Both the position numbers and the translations under genes were made by a program. This document shows positions 8,719 to 16,910 of a stretch of 64,000 nucleotides of DNA, one piece after another (positions within the stretch are counted from its first letter, which is position 1; each line of letters opens with the position of its first letter). The notes under the pieces were generated by a model. The model was not told the DNA's origin. It worked only from the letters and a program-made list of their open reading frames with translations, and made no database searches. The DNA is taken from positions 34,997-98,996 of the forward strand of contig JADLAX010000035.1 of assembly GCA_020848035.1 (NCBI GenBank). The letters run 5' to 3'. The stretch is from Anaerolineae bacterium. Lineage in GTDB: Bacteria > Chloroflexota > Anaerolineae > Promineifilales > Promineifilaceae.

Positions 8719-8904
8719 ATGTACAACGTGCAAAAACAGCGCGGCCAGGGGTTGGTGGAATACGCCCTCATTTTGGTTTTGGTCGCCATCATCGTGATCG
8801 GAATATTGACCTTGCTGGGGCCGCAAATCGGCAACATTTTTAGCCGTTTGCTGGAGCCGTCTTACTGCGGCGGCTGCATTTGTGGCACATCCATCTGCAA
8901 CTAA
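8719..8904 (+). CDS. Flp-type pilin (short paralogue)
   Basis: A 61-residue protein whose first 45 residues closely match the preceding pilin (QGLVEYALILVLVAIIVIGI then LTLLGPQIGNIFSRL). It is the usual length of an Flp pilin. It ends in a Cys-rich tail (CGGCICGTSIC) with four cysteines in 11 residues, which could form disulfides or bind metal. The gene is 62 bases downstream of its paralogue and probably arose by tandem duplication. No tad secretion genes or prepilin peptidase are in the window, so assembly factors must be elsewhere. Confidence 0.82.
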   Translation: MYNVQKQRGQGLVEYALILVLVAIIVIGILTLLGPQIGNIFSRLLEPSYCGGCICGTSICN

Positions 8905-8985
8905 ACGAGATTGAACCAGACACCCTACAGGCAGCGATCCTGAGGAAAGTTGTCACAATCCTCCTTCCCTCGGTAAACTTGCCGC

Positions 8986-10761
8986 ATGAATCGAATCCGC
9001 ACTATTTTGTTATGTCTACTTCTTTTTGGGCTGTTGGCTGTCGTCCCGCAAAAAAGCAGCGCGGCACCGGCCCTTTTGCCCGCTCAAGCACCCGTTGATT
9101 ATCGTTTTGGCGTCATTGAAAGCTACCAAAATCCAGCCGAGGCCAACGCCCTGGGCGCGGCCTGGACGCGGGTGCGCTTCCAATGGGCCGAGGTGCAGGT
9201 GGGTGGCCCCGGCACCTGGACCCCCAGCGTCAGCGAGGGCCAGATCAACGGCGAGATTGGCGCCGGGCGCACGGTGGTTGGCCTGCTCATCGGCATTCCC
9301 GATTGGGCGCGTGAGGGCGGGTTGCCGCGTGGCCTCAACTTGCCGCACACGGACCCGAACAACACCTGGGCCAACTTTGTGCGGGAGGCGGTGGGGCGGT
9401 ACAACGGCCGTATCAACCATTGGATCATCTGGAATGAACCGGATGTCAACGATCCCAACGCCCCCGGCCACACCTGGGATGGCTCTGTGCAGGACTTTTT
9501 CCAGCTTCAGCGCACCGCCTACCTGGCAGCCAAGGAAGTCAATCCCAACGCCACCATCCACCTGGGCGCGTTTACCCACTTCTGGAATCCCAACTACATT
9601 TATGAATTTCTAGACGTCGTTGTGGCCGATCCTGCCGCGGCTGGCAACAACTACTATTTTGATGCCCTCACAGCCCATCTCTACTTTCAGCCGGACTCCA
9701 TTTACAACATCATCCAGCAATTTTACGGCGCGGTGGGCAGCCGGGGCATCCCCTGGAAGCCGGTCTGGCTGATAGAAACCAACGCCCCGCCGATTGATGA
9801 CCCCGCCTGGCCGGTGTCTAACTTTACCTTTCGGGTGTCGCAGCAGGAGCAGGCGGCATTTGTTCCCCAGGCATTGGCCGTCGGGCTGGCCGCCGGGGCG
9901 CAGCGTATTGCCGTTTACAAAATGCAGGACACGGCCGATGACGTGGCCGCCAACCCCGAACCGTTTGGCCTGCTGCGCATGGATGGTTCGCGTCGTCCGG
10001 CCTTTACCACCTACCAGGTGGCCGTGCAGTACCTGGCCGGGATGCAGGGCGTGCGGCGCGAAGAATGGGGTCACTGGGGGCAAATCCGGCTGGACCAGGG
10101 CACCCAGGCCACCACGGTGCTGTTCTCGCGCCTGCCTGCGCCGCAAACGGTGGAGGTGGTGGCGGAGGCAAGTACGGCCGTCCTCGTCGACATGTGGGGC
10201 AGCCGTCGTTCAATCTCGGCCAGCAATAGCGTGTTTACCGTGGAGCTGCCTGGCGCGATTTGCGCCCAGACGGCCGGGGATTTTTGCATGATCGGCGGCC
10301 CGGTTTATTACCTGGTGCAGTCGCTGGATGGCGGTTCAGTCGCTGCGCCGCCGCCCGTCAGCGGCCCGCCTGCGGTAGACAATCCACCGACCGCTACGGC
10401 GACAATCGACCCGAATGCGCCAACCAACACGCCAGCCCCGACCATCGCGCCAACGGAAACACCCACGCCTGAAGCTTCCCCGACGCCACGCAATACCGCC
10501 ACGCCGCGCCCGTCGCGCACGCCAACGGCTACGGCAACGGCCGTTCCCACCGACACACCCTCACCGACAGCCACAGCAACAGCCGTCCCCGCCACCGAAG
10601 TGGCCGCATTACCGCCAACGGCCGTTCCCACCCAAGACGCTCCCACCGCAGCCGCCACCGAATCGGGTGGCAATCTGTCGCTCATCGTGCTGGGTGGGGC
10701 GGGGTTGCTGGCCCTGGGCATTGGCGGTTGGTGGTGGAACGGCCGTCGCCAAAGTGAGTAG
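8986..10761 (+). CDS. Secreted, membrane-anchored clan GH-A glycoside hydrolase-like protein
   Basis: A 591-residue protein with a signal peptide (1-27, cleaved near KSSAAPA) and a TIM-barrel domain (about 38-350). The clan GH-A pattern is visible: acid/base E151 in IIWNEPD after strand 4 and probable nucleophile E264 in VWLIETNAPP after strand 7. A beta-rich segment (about 355-440) follows, then about 100 residues of Thr/Pro-rich linker, and a C-terminal transmembrane helix (about 566-586) with a short basic tail. This suggests a cell-surface glycosidase on a stalk. GH39 or GH5-like families are plausible, but the substrate cannot be assigned. The stop codon TAG is supplied by the following extragenic palindrome. 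Confidence 0.75.
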   Translation: MNRIRTILLCLLLFGLLAVVPQKSSAAPALLPAQAPVDYRFGVIESYQNPAEANALGAAWTRVRFQWAEVQVGGPGTWTPSVSEGQINGEIGAGRTVVGLLIGIPDWAREGGLPRGLNLPHTDPNNTWANFVREAVGRYNGRINHWIIWNEPDVNDPNAPGHTWDGSVQDFFQLQRTAYLAAKEVNPNATIHLGAFTHFWNPNYIYEFLDVVVADPAAAGNNYYFDALTAHLYFQPDSIYNIIQQFYGAVGSRGIPWKPVWLIETNAPPIDDPAWPVSNFTFRVSQQEQAAFVPQALAVGLAAGAQRIAVYKMQDTADDVAANPEPFGLLRMDGSRRPAFTTYQVAVQYLAGMQGVRREEWGHWGQIRLDQGTQATTVLFSRLPAPQTVEVVAEASTAVLVDMWGSRRSISASNSVFTVELPGAICAQTAGDFCMIGGPVYYLVQSLDGGSVAAPPPVSGPPAVDNPPTATATIDPNAPTNTPAPTIAPTETPTPEASPTPRNTATPRPSRTPTATATAVPTDTPSPTATATAVPATEVAALPPTAVPTQDAPTAAATESGGNLSLIVLGGAGLLALGIGGWWWNGRRQSE

Positions 10762-10810
10762 CCGCGGTTTCTTACCGCGTTTCCGTGGCGCGGAAAGAAT
10801 CCGCGGCTAC
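10758..10810. repeat. REP-like extragenic palindrome
   Basis: Outer arms GTAGCCGCGG and CCGCGGCTAC are perfectly complementary (10 bp). Partly complementary inner arms (TTTCTTACCGCG with CGCGGAAAGAAT) extend them into an imperfect hairpin of about 50 bases. It fills the gap between two plus-strand genes. Its left end contains the TAG stop of the upstream gene, and its right end abuts the GAGGGG ribosome site of the downstream gene. It resembles the hairpin at 18698-18727 in its GTAGCC start and GGCTAC end. Confidence 0.7.
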
Positions 10811-10822
10811 GAGGGGAAAATT

Positions 10823-12112
10823 TTGAAGAAATTTATCCTAATCGCAAATTTGATTATTTTTGCCTGGGCACTTCCGGCCCAGGCGCAAAACAACATCACC
10901 GTCACGCGCAACGAGGCGCTGGTGGATTTTCCGCGCTCGGTGACGTTCCAGCTGGATCTGGCCGACGCCAGCGATGTGGCCAGCGTGAGCCTGGTGTATG
11001 AGGTGGACCGCTCGGGCTGTTTGGAGGCAAATACGGCCGTTCCCGTCGAGCTCAACGGCAATCAGGCCGAATGGACCTGGGAAATGGTCCGCTCCGGTAA
11101 TCCGCCGCCAGGGGCGACGCTGCGCTGGGCGTGGCAAATCACCGACCGCAGCGGCAATGTCACCACCACCGACGAACAAAGCCACACCTTTGTCGATGAT
11201 CGCTTTGACTGGCAAACCGTTTCGGTGCCTAACATCCGCCTGCATTGGTACGAGGGGGATGACGTGGGGCCGATTTTGCTGGAAGCGGCCGTTGCCGGGC
11301 TGGACCAGCTGCAAAATGAGATGGGCATCACACTGGACAGCGAAGTGCAGCTCTTCATCTACGGCGAGTCGGACGATATGCGCGATGCCGTGCTCTACAT
11401 CCAGGAGTGGGCCGGTGGCGTGGCTTTTAGCGACTACAACATCATCCTCATCGGCGTGCCGCCGCGCATTGCCGAAAGCTGGGGTGTGCCCACCGTGCGC
11501 CACGAGCTGGCCCACCTGGTGATCGGCCAGTTTGGCCGCAGCTGCGTGGGCGGCAGCCGCCCCACCTGGCTGGATGAAGGGCTGGCAGTTTATGCCGAGG
11601 GTGAGCCAAGCGAATCAATTCAGGCCGACATTGACAACGCCATCAAAAACAACAGCTTTGAGCCAGTGCGCAGCCTGAGCGGCGCGTTTTCGGCGCACGG
11701 ACCCGAGGCGGGCATTGCCTACAGCCAGAGTTACAGCGTGGTGAAGTTTTTGCTGGACACGTACGGCCAGGCGCAGATGCAGGAATTGATTCTCACCCTG
11801 GCCGAAGGCACCGGCTACGACGCGGCGCTGGAGGCGGTTTACGGCTTCAACGTGGATGGGCTGGAGCAGGTCTGGCGGCAAAGTTTGGGCCTGCCCCTGC
11901 GCGACATTCCCCCGACGCCAACGGCCGTTTCCGCCCAGGCCATCCCCACCATCGAACCGTTTGGCGTGCCCGAATCTGTGCCCACGGAACCGGCGGCGGC
12001 AGCAACGGCCGTACCGCCAACCACCGCGGATCCAGGCAGCGGCATTTGCAACCTCTCCGCCTTCCCGCTGCTGCTGGTTGGCTTTGGCGTGGTCCTGCGG
12101 AGGCGCAAATGA
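10823..12112 (+). CDS. Secreted gluzincin-type (peptidase MA-like) metalloprotease
   Basis: A 429-residue protein read from TTG at 10823, which follows GAGGGG at a spacing of 6. A signal peptide ends near ALPAQAQ (22). An Ig-like region (about 23-125) precedes a zinc protease domain carrying HELAH at 227-231 and a third ligand E252 in TWLDEGLAVYAEG, the HExxH plus downstream Glu layout of gluzincins of the peptidase MA group. A Pro/Thr-rich linker and a C-terminal hydrophobic anchor with RRRK follow, so the protease probably stays on the cell surface. Its TGA overlaps the ATG of the next gene (ATGA). The substrate is unknown. Confidence 0.8.
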   Translation: MKKFILIANLIIFAWALPAQAQNNITVTRNEALVDFPRSVTFQLDLADASDVASVSLVYEVDRSGCLEANTAVPVELNGNQAEWTWEMVRSGNPPPGATLRWAWQITDRSGNVTTTDEQSHTFVDDRFDWQTVSVPNIRLHWYEGDDVGPILLEAAVAGLDQLQNEMGITLDSEVQLFIYGESDDMRDAVLYIQEWAGGVAFSDYNIILIGVPPRIAESWGVPTVRHELAHLVIGQFGRSCVGGSRPTWLDEGLAVYAEGEPSESIQADIDNAIKNNSFEPVRSLSGAFSAHGPEAGIAYSQSYSVVKFLLDTYGQAQMQELILTLAEGTGYDAALEAVYGFNVDGLEQVWRQSLGLPLRDIPPTPTAVSAQAIPTIEPFGVPESVPTEPAAAATAVPPTTADPGSGICNLSAFPLLLVGFGVVLRRRK

Positions 12113-13773
12113 ACCGTCACCGGAAAAAAATCAAAGATTACGCAGATTTAAAAGATTTTTTTATCTGCGCAATCTGCGCAATCTTTGATAAAAAAGTTTT
12201 CCTGATAGCTATTTCGCTGTTACTGGTTGGTTGCCAACTCGCTACCCGTGCCTCGCAGCTGCTGCAAACTCAGGCGGACATTGACCGGGAGGATGCGATT
12301 TTTCTGCTGGGTGGGCAGCCGCGCACGCTGGACCCGGCCAAAACGATTGGCGGTCCCGATGGCCCGCTGGGGCTTATCTTTTCCGGGCTGGTGATGCTGG
12401 ACGCGGACTTGCAGATTCAGCCAGAGCTGGCCGCTGGCTGGGAGGTGAGTGAGGACGGCCGTACCTACACCTTCTACCTGCGCAAAAATGTGCTGTTTCA
12501 TGATGGACGGCCGTTTACCGCCCAAGACGTCATCTTCAGCTGGGAACGCGCCGCCAACCCGGCCATTGGCTCTGACACCGTGCAAACCTACCTGGGCGAC
12601 ATCGTGGGCATCCAGGCGGTGATCGACGGCCAGGCAGAGCAAATCAGCGGCCTGCGGGCGATTGACGACTACACGCTGGAGGTGCAGCTCACCGCCCCGG
12701 TGGTCTACTTTTTGCAGAAGCTGGCCTACCCGGTCGCCTTTGTGGTGGATCGCGAGAATGTGGACATGCCCAGCTGGGAATATGCGCCCAACGGCACTGG
12801 TCCCTTCCGCCTGCAAAGCTGGGTGGACGATGAGGAGATCATCCTGGTGCGTAACGACAGCTACTACCTGGAACCGGCCCGCGTGCGCCACATCATGTAC
12901 GATTTGGGGCCGGGGCTGCCGCTGGCGCTCTACGAGGAGGGCCAGATTGACCTGGTTGGCGTCGGCGGAGCCAATCTGGACCGCGTCGAGGACCCCAACA
13001 ACGCGCTGCACGATCAGCTCCAGCTGGGCGTCAGCCTGTGCACCACGACGATTGGTCTGAACACGCAAACCGCCCCGTTTGACGACGTGCGGGTGCGCCA
13101 GGCGTTTAACTACGCCCTGGACAAAGAACTGCTGATCGACACCTTTTCCGGCGGCGACGCGCTGGTGGCGAGCGGTGCCCTGCCGCCCGGCATGCCCGGC
13201 TACACGGCCGATGCCAATCGCGGCTACCCCTTCGACCCCGCTAAGGCTAACCAGCTTTTGGACGAGGCGGGCTACACCGACCGGGCTACCTTCCCGCTGC
13301 TGACCTTTACCACCTCTGGTTATGGCGATGTGGGCGGGTATGAAACGGCCGTTATCTCTCTCTGGCAAGATGTGTTAGGTGTTACCATTCAGCCCGTGGT
13401 GATTGACCCGTTCATTTACTACGACGAGCTGTACGCGGGCAACACGGGCCATATTTTCAGCGGCGGCTGGTGTGCCGACTACCCCGACCCGCAAAATTTC
13501 CTCGACATTTTGTACCACAGCGGCTCGCGGCAAAATAACGGCCGTTATGTCAACCCGGCGGTGGATGCGCTGCTGGAGCAGGCCCGCATTGAGGCAGATG
13601 TGGCCACCCGCCTGGCGCTCTACGCCGACATTGAGCACCGCATCGTCGCCGACGCGCCGGTGGTGTTTATCAGCCACAGCCTGCAAGCCGCCCTCGTCAG
13701 CCCGGATTTGGACGGATACACCCTGACCCCGATGGGTGTGCGCCAGTGGCACCGCGTGGCGGTGAATCGGTAA
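12109..13773 (+). CDS. ABC-transporter substrate-binding lipoprotein, SBP family 5 (peptide/nickel type)
   Basis: Up to 554 residues. The mature part matches family 5 solute-binding proteins (DppA/OppA-like): GGQPRTLDPAKTIGGPDG, LAAGWEVSEDGRTYTFYLR, LFHDGRPFTAQDVIFSWER, and later DVRVRQAFNYALDKELLI. A lipobox LLLVGC puts the lipidated Cys at residue 42. The 25-30 residues before the hydrophobic core are encoded by an extragenic palindrome (12130-12189), so the ATG at 12109, although coupled to the upstream stop, gives an unusually long signal n-region. A start inside or after the repeat is possible. No permease or ATPase gene is adjacent, so this is an orphan binding protein. Confidence 0.85.
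   Translation: MNRHRKKIKDYADLKDFFICAICAIFDKKVFLIAISLLLVGCQLATRASQLLQTQADIDREDAIFLLGGQPRTLDPAKTIGGPDGPLGLIFSGLVMLDADLQIQPELAAGWEVSEDGRTYTFYLRKNVLFHDGRPFTAQDVIFSWERAANPAIGSDTVQTYLGDIVGIQAVIDGQAEQISGLRAIDDYTLEVQLTAPVVYFLQKLAYPVAFVVDRENVDMPSWEYAPNGTGPFRLQSWVDDEEIILVRNDSYYLEPARVRHIMYDLGPGLPLALYEEGQIDLVGVGGANLDRVEDPNNALHDQLQLGVSLCTTTIGLNTQTAPFDDVRVRQAFNYALDKELLIDTFSGGDALVASGALPPGMPGYTADANRGYPFDPAKANQLLDEAGYTDRATFPLLTFTTSGYGDVGGYETAVISLWQDVLGVTIQPVVIDPFIYYDELYAGNTGHIFSGGWCADYPDPQNFLDILYHSGSRQNNGRYVNPAVDALLEQARIEADVATRLALYADIEHRIVADAPVVFISHSLQAALVSPDLDGYTLTPMGVRQWHRVAVNR
12130..12189. repeat. Extragenic-type palindrome inside the N-terminal coding region of an SBP gene
   Basis: Arms 12130-12148 and 12171-12189 are inverted repeats of 19 bp with one mismatch (ATCAAAGATT(A/G)CGCAGATT), separated by 22 bases. 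Elements of this type (ATTACGCAGATT with AATCTGCGCAAT) are usually intergenic. Here the element lies in frame in the 5' end of the lipoprotein gene and encodes a stretch including DYADLKDFFICAICAIFD. Confidence 0.75.
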
Positions 13774-13792
13774 ACGGTAATCGGTCCGGTAG

Positions 13793-13856
13793 GGGCGAGG
13801 CGGTTGGCCTCGATCACCCGAAAAACTGGATGCCTCTCCCTCCAACCGCCTCGCCC
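13793..13856. repeat. Extragenic inverted repeat after the SBP gene
   Basis: A perfect 15-bp inverted repeat (GGGCGAGGCGGTTGG at 13793-13807, CCAACCGCCTCGCCC at 13842-13856) with a 34-base loop begins about 20 bases after the SBP stop. There is no T-run after it, so it reads as a dispersed extragenic palindrome rather than an intrinsic terminator. A second small hairpin (GCGTGTGG / CCACACGC) lies at 13908-13933. Confidence 0.65.
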
Positions 13857-14029
13857 GTGTGCCCACACCACCACGATCTGTGTTGTGCCAAGTGGGATGG
13901 TTTACGGGCGTGTGGGCCGAGCGGTCCACACGCTGGATTCAAGAACCCTTTTTCTCCGAAAGAAAAAATGTTAGGAACGTCGCGTATTTTGCTTATTGTA
14001 AAAAATACACTTATCAAAGGAGCGCGGTT

Positions 14030-14257
14030 ATGCAAAAATATCGTGGTGTCGGGATGATTCTACTGTTGTTGGTGTTGGTTTTGGCGGCGGCGGCGGTCTC
14101 TGTGGCCCTAGAAGAATCAGCGCCGGGGGCGGCGTCGGTCATTCGTCGGCTTGTGGTGGTGGCCGGTGCGGGCCTGGTGCTGACCCTGTGGAGCGAATGG
14201 AGCGACAGGCGGGCACGCAAGAAGCAGGCAGCGGAGGTGAACCATGACGCGGCTTAA
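14030..14257 (+). CDS. Small membrane protein, two predicted helices
   Basis: A 75-residue protein with two hydrophobic segments (about 8-26 and 41-58) and a basic C-terminus (SDRRARKKQ). No family was recognised. The ATG at 14030 has a strong AAAGGAG ribosome site 6-7 bases upstream. Its 3' end overlaps the next small membrane gene by 14 bases, so the two are probably translated together and may form a complex. Confidence 0.7.
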   Translation: MQKYRGVGMILLLLVLVLAAAAVSVALEESAPGAASVIRRLVVVAGAGLVLTLWSEWSDRRARKKQAAEVNHDAA

Positions 14258-14540
14258 TGGTCTGGCGATTCTCTTTTTGTTTGGCAGTGCGGCCGTTGGG
14301 CTGCTGCTGCGCGGTCTCATCGCACCGGGCAATGATTCGGTGGCGGTCCTCATTGGCAGCACGCTGATGACGCTGCTGGATGTGGGCTATCGGCTGCGTA
14401 ACCAGGAGTTTAACGGCCGTTCCAAATGGCTCTCCATGCAGGCGGGCGCGTTCCTGGCCTTTTTCCCGCTGTGGGGCTGGGGCCTGGCGCTGATCGTCGT
14501 GGCCGTGATTCAGCTGGTGACGGGGCAGTCGCTCTTTTAA
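14244..14540 (+). CDS. Small membrane protein, three predicted helices
   Basis: A 98-residue protein with about three hydrophobic segments (7-25, 31-48 and 66-92) and a short polar loop (YRLRNQEFNGRSKW). It is not recognised. It overlaps the preceding 75-residue membrane gene, and the GGAGGTGAACC site inside that gene provides its ribosome binding site. The pair has no other partners before the following repeat and the TauE-like gene. Confidence 0.68.
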   Translation: MTRLNGLAILFLFGSAAVGLLLRGLIAPGNDSVAVLIGSTLMTLLDVGYRLRNQEFNGRSKWLSMQAGAFLAFFPLWGWGLALIVVAVIQLVTGQSLF

Positions 14541-14548
14541 AAGAACTC

Positions 14549-14613
14549 ACCGCAGAGCACGCGGAGAGCGCAGAGAAAAATAAAAACTCAGTGCCCTTTG
14601 CGCCCTCTGCGGT
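14549..14613. repeat. Extragenic palindromic repeat (ACCGCAGAG type)
   Basis: Left arm ACCGCAGAG at 14549-14557 pairs with CTCTGCGGT at 14605-14613. Between them are further GCAGAG-like copies and an A-rich centre (GAGAAAAATAAAAACTC). This is a dispersed palindrome type seen between genes in several phyla. It follows the small membrane gene pair with no gene of its own. It could form a long hairpin, but it lacks a terminal T-run. Confidence 0.7.
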
Positions 14614-14691
14614 AAAAAATGACAACGGCCGTTTGCCCCGGAAGCGGCCGTTTTTTGTGCCTGTTCGCCCTGCGGTTACAATCCGCCGCTT

Positions 14692-15396
14692 ATGATTGTG
14701 ACCCTGATTGTTTTCTTCGCCATTTTTGTCCAGGCGGCTTCCGGCTTTGGCCTGGCCCTCATTTCGATGCCGCTGCTGGTGGGGCTGGTGGGCATCGGCA
14801 CCGCCACGCCGCTGGTGGCGCTCATCGGCATTACCGCTGAAGTTTTCCTGCTGCGCCGCTACTGGCAGGCGCTGAACTTTGCCGCAGTCAAGCGGCTGTC
14901 GCTGGCATCGGTGGTGGGTATTCCGCTGGGAGTGTACGTGCTGCGGGAGGGGGACGGCCGTTTCATCACCACCGTTTTGGGCCTGATTGTGGCCGGGTAT
15001 GCGCTGTACGCCTTGTTTGGGCCACGCCTGCCAGAGCTACGCCAACCTGCCTGGGCTTACGGCTTTGGCTTCTTGGGCGGCGTGCTGAGCGGCGCGTACA
15101 ACACCAGCGGCCCGCCGGTGATCATTTACGGCACCTGCCGCCGCTGGGAACCGACCACCTTCAAGGGCAATTTGCAGGCGTATTTTTTGCTCAACAGCCT
15201 GTTTACGCTCTCGGCACACCTGATCAGCGGCAATTTTACGGCCGTTGTCTGGCAAAACTACCTCTGGGCTGTACCGGGGGTGGCTCTGGGGCTGGTGGTG
15301 GGGAAGTGGGTAGACGGCCGTCTCAACCCCACCCAGTTCCGTAAAGGGGTGCTGGTGCTGCTGGTGCTGCTTGGGATTCGCCTCATCGTGGGGTAG
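14692..15396 (+). CDS. TauE/SafE family (sulfite/organosulfonate exporter-like) permease
   Basis: A 234-residue protein with about seven to eight hydrophobic segments. The N-terminal FVQAASGFGLALISMPLLV and the mid-protein repeat FLGGVLSGAYNTSGPPVIIY are the two internally repeated signature regions of TauE/SafE (DUF81) permeases, which move sulfite, sulfoacetate or other small anions. The length is typical for the family. It lies alone between two extragenic repeats, so nothing nearby hints at the substrate. Confidence 0.85.
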   Translation: MIVTLIVFFAIFVQAASGFGLALISMPLLVGLVGIGTATPLVALIGITAEVFLLRRYWQALNFAAVKRLSLASVVGIPLGVYVLREGDGRFITTVLGLIVAGYALYALFGPRLPELRQPAWAYGFGFLGGVLSGAYNTSGPPVIIYGTCRRWEPTTFKGNLQAYFLLNSLFTLSAHLISGNFTAVVWQNYLWAVPGVALGLVVGKWVDGRLNPTQFRKGVLVLLVLLGIRLIVG

Positions 15397-15442
15397 GCTG
15401 CAAGAGATACTCAGCCGGGCCATAAAGTTACATGGGGTCTGG

Positions 15443-15500
15443 CGTGAAACGTGAAACGTGAAACGTGATGGCCCTCTGGTCACGTTTCACGCTTCACGGG
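15443..15500. repeat. CGTGAAAC triplet with inverted arm
   Basis: Three direct copies of CGTGAAA(C) at 15443-15468 face an inverted arm TCACGTTTCACGCTTCACG at 15480-15498, giving a long imperfect hairpin. A related element with the same CGTGAAACGTGA arm lies at 17291-17324. The CGTGAAAC unit also occurs in the parS-like site at 6287. Confidence 0.65.
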
Positions 15501-15543
15501 CTGTAAACCCCCAGAATTCCCAAAGAGCCGTTACATTTCATTT

Positions 15544-15620
15544 GGTGGCAAGTTGTATGTGGCAGTTGGCAAGCTTTTTGGCAAAAATCACCTGCAACCT
15601 GCAACCTGCAACTTGCCACC
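15544..15620. repeat. Palindrome with CCTGCAA tandem units
   Basis: Arms GGTGGCAAGTTG (15544-15555) and CAACTTGCCACC (15609-15620) are perfect 12-bp inverted repeats. The right half contains three tandem CCTGCAA units (about 15591-15611). This is a non-coding extragenic element. The units are far too short and ungapped for a CRISPR array. Confidence 0.65.
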
Positions 15621-15716
15621 AGATTGCAAAATGTCAGCTTAAAACTTCCACCGTATCTAACTCATGCCCTACCAATCTTGTGTAAAAAATGAGAACTGTT
15701 TACACTATCGCCCTAT

Positions 15717-16898
15717 ATGGACGAAAGTTCGACCCCCGTTGATGAAGTCAGCCAGATCAGCGAAGAATCAGCCGAACAGGAGAAGAAGCAGCGCTCTCGT
15801 CACGCTGAACGTCGCTACCGATTTGGCCCACGCCGGCGTCGCCGGTCGTTTGGGCCTGGGTGGTGGCGGGAAGCGCTGCTGGGGCTGCTGTTGGTAACGG
15901 CCGTTCTTGGCTTCATCAATCCGTTCCCGCGACTGGCGGTGGCCAGAGCCACCGCCGCCGCTCCGGCCGAACCACTACCGGTTTCTCCGCCCCTCGCGCC
16001 AGCCGAGGGTTTTTGCCTGGCCGGGGATTTTCAGGAATGGAACGGCAGCCGTACGCCGCTGCTGGACGATGGAACTGAAGGCGATCAGACGGCGGGCGAC
16101 GGCCTCTACAGCCGCAGCATCACCTTTGCCGAAACGGGCCGCTACCTCTGGCGCGTGCTGCCGTGCGGGGATTGGGACCACGCCGTACCGGAACGATCGG
16201 CCTGGGTCTTTGTCACCGCCCCGGACCAGGCCATCACCTTTACCTTTCGCCCTGGTGCGGTGGACGGCCGTTTCTGGCCCAACACCTATGCGCTAACGGC
16301 CAGCGACACGCTGCCCGCCCGCCTGGTGGCCGTCGGCACTTTCCAAACGGAGCCATTTGACAATGATGACGACCAAACTGGCCTGGAACCGCTAAACAGG
16401 GACCAATTTCAGCTGGCTTACCGCATTGCTCAGCCCGGCACGTATCAGGCGTATGTGTCGGTGCAGGGGCGTGGTGAAAGTGTGGGGGCCAACGGCCGTT
16501 CCATGGAAGCTGTTCCGCTGGAATTTACCACGCGAATGGCGTCGGAATGGGTGCTGTTTCAGTATGACGGCCGTTCCAGCCGCATCGCCATCTGGCACCA
16601 AATCCCCTGGTGGCTGGGCTGGTTAGCCTTTGAGCGCGGCGCACTCATCTTGGCCGGGCTGTCCGTGGTGGGCATCCTTGTTTTGGGCGTGCCGGTGGTG
16701 GACCGGCGTTTTATGCAGCGCCCAGAGTGGCAGCATAGCGCGGGCTGCCCCAACTGCCAGGGCGATCTGCGCCGGGTCAACCGCACCTCAACCGATTATT
16801 TGCTTGGCGTGGTCGGCGTCCCGGTGCGCCGCTACCAATGCTCCAGGTGCGGCTGGCAAGGCCGCCGCATCCACCGCCACCACCACCACCACCGCTAA
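15717..16898 (+). CDS. Bitopic membrane protein with zinc ribbon and natural His-rich C-terminus
   Basis: A 393-residue protein with no family assigned as a whole. The acidic then strongly basic cytoplasmic N-terminus (to about 45, with RRRRRS) leads to a first transmembrane helix (about 50-68). An outside region follows, with a FCLAGDFQEWNG start reminiscent of early-set or CBM48-like carbohydrate-associated beta domains, then a second helix (about 305-332). A cytoplasmic zinc ribbon has CPNC and CSRC pairs about 37 residues apart. The protein ends HRHHHHHR. The ribbon and His run could bind metal. No ribosome site is evident at the ATG at 15717. Confidence 0.7.
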   Translation: MDESSTPVDEVSQISEESAEQEKKQRSRHAERRYRFGPRRRRRSFGPGWWREALLGLLLVTAVLGFINPFPRLAVARATAAAPAEPLPVSPPLAPAEGFCLAGDFQEWNGSRTPLLDDGTEGDQTAGDGLYSRSITFAETGRYLWRVLPCGDWDHAVPERSAWVFVTAPDQAITFTFRPGAVDGRFWPNTYALTASDTLPARLVAVGTFQTEPFDNDDDQTGLEPLNRDQFQLAYRIAQPGTYQAYVSVQGRGESVGANGRSMEAVPLEFTTRMASEWVLFQYDGRSSRIAIWHQIPWWLGWLAFERGALILAGLSVVGILVLGVPVVDRRFMQRPEWQHSAGCPNCQGDLRRVNRTSTDYLLGVVGVPVRRYQCSRCGWQGRRIHRHHHHHR

Positions 16899-16910
16899 CC
16901 CGTCAACCGC

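Larger units (their letters stand above)
15397..15716. other. Gene-free region of two extragenic repeats
   Basis: This 320-base stretch contains no convincing reading frame. It holds two palindromic repeat elements (15443-15500 and 15544-15620, listed separately). The segment 15640-15716 is more AT-rich and should carry the promoter of the following gene, but no clear boxes were found. Confidence 0.6.

Noticed and set aside
15591..15611. CCTGCAA tandem units considered as a CRISPR-like array
   Set aside because: Seven-base units without spacers inside a palindrome; no cas genes in the window.
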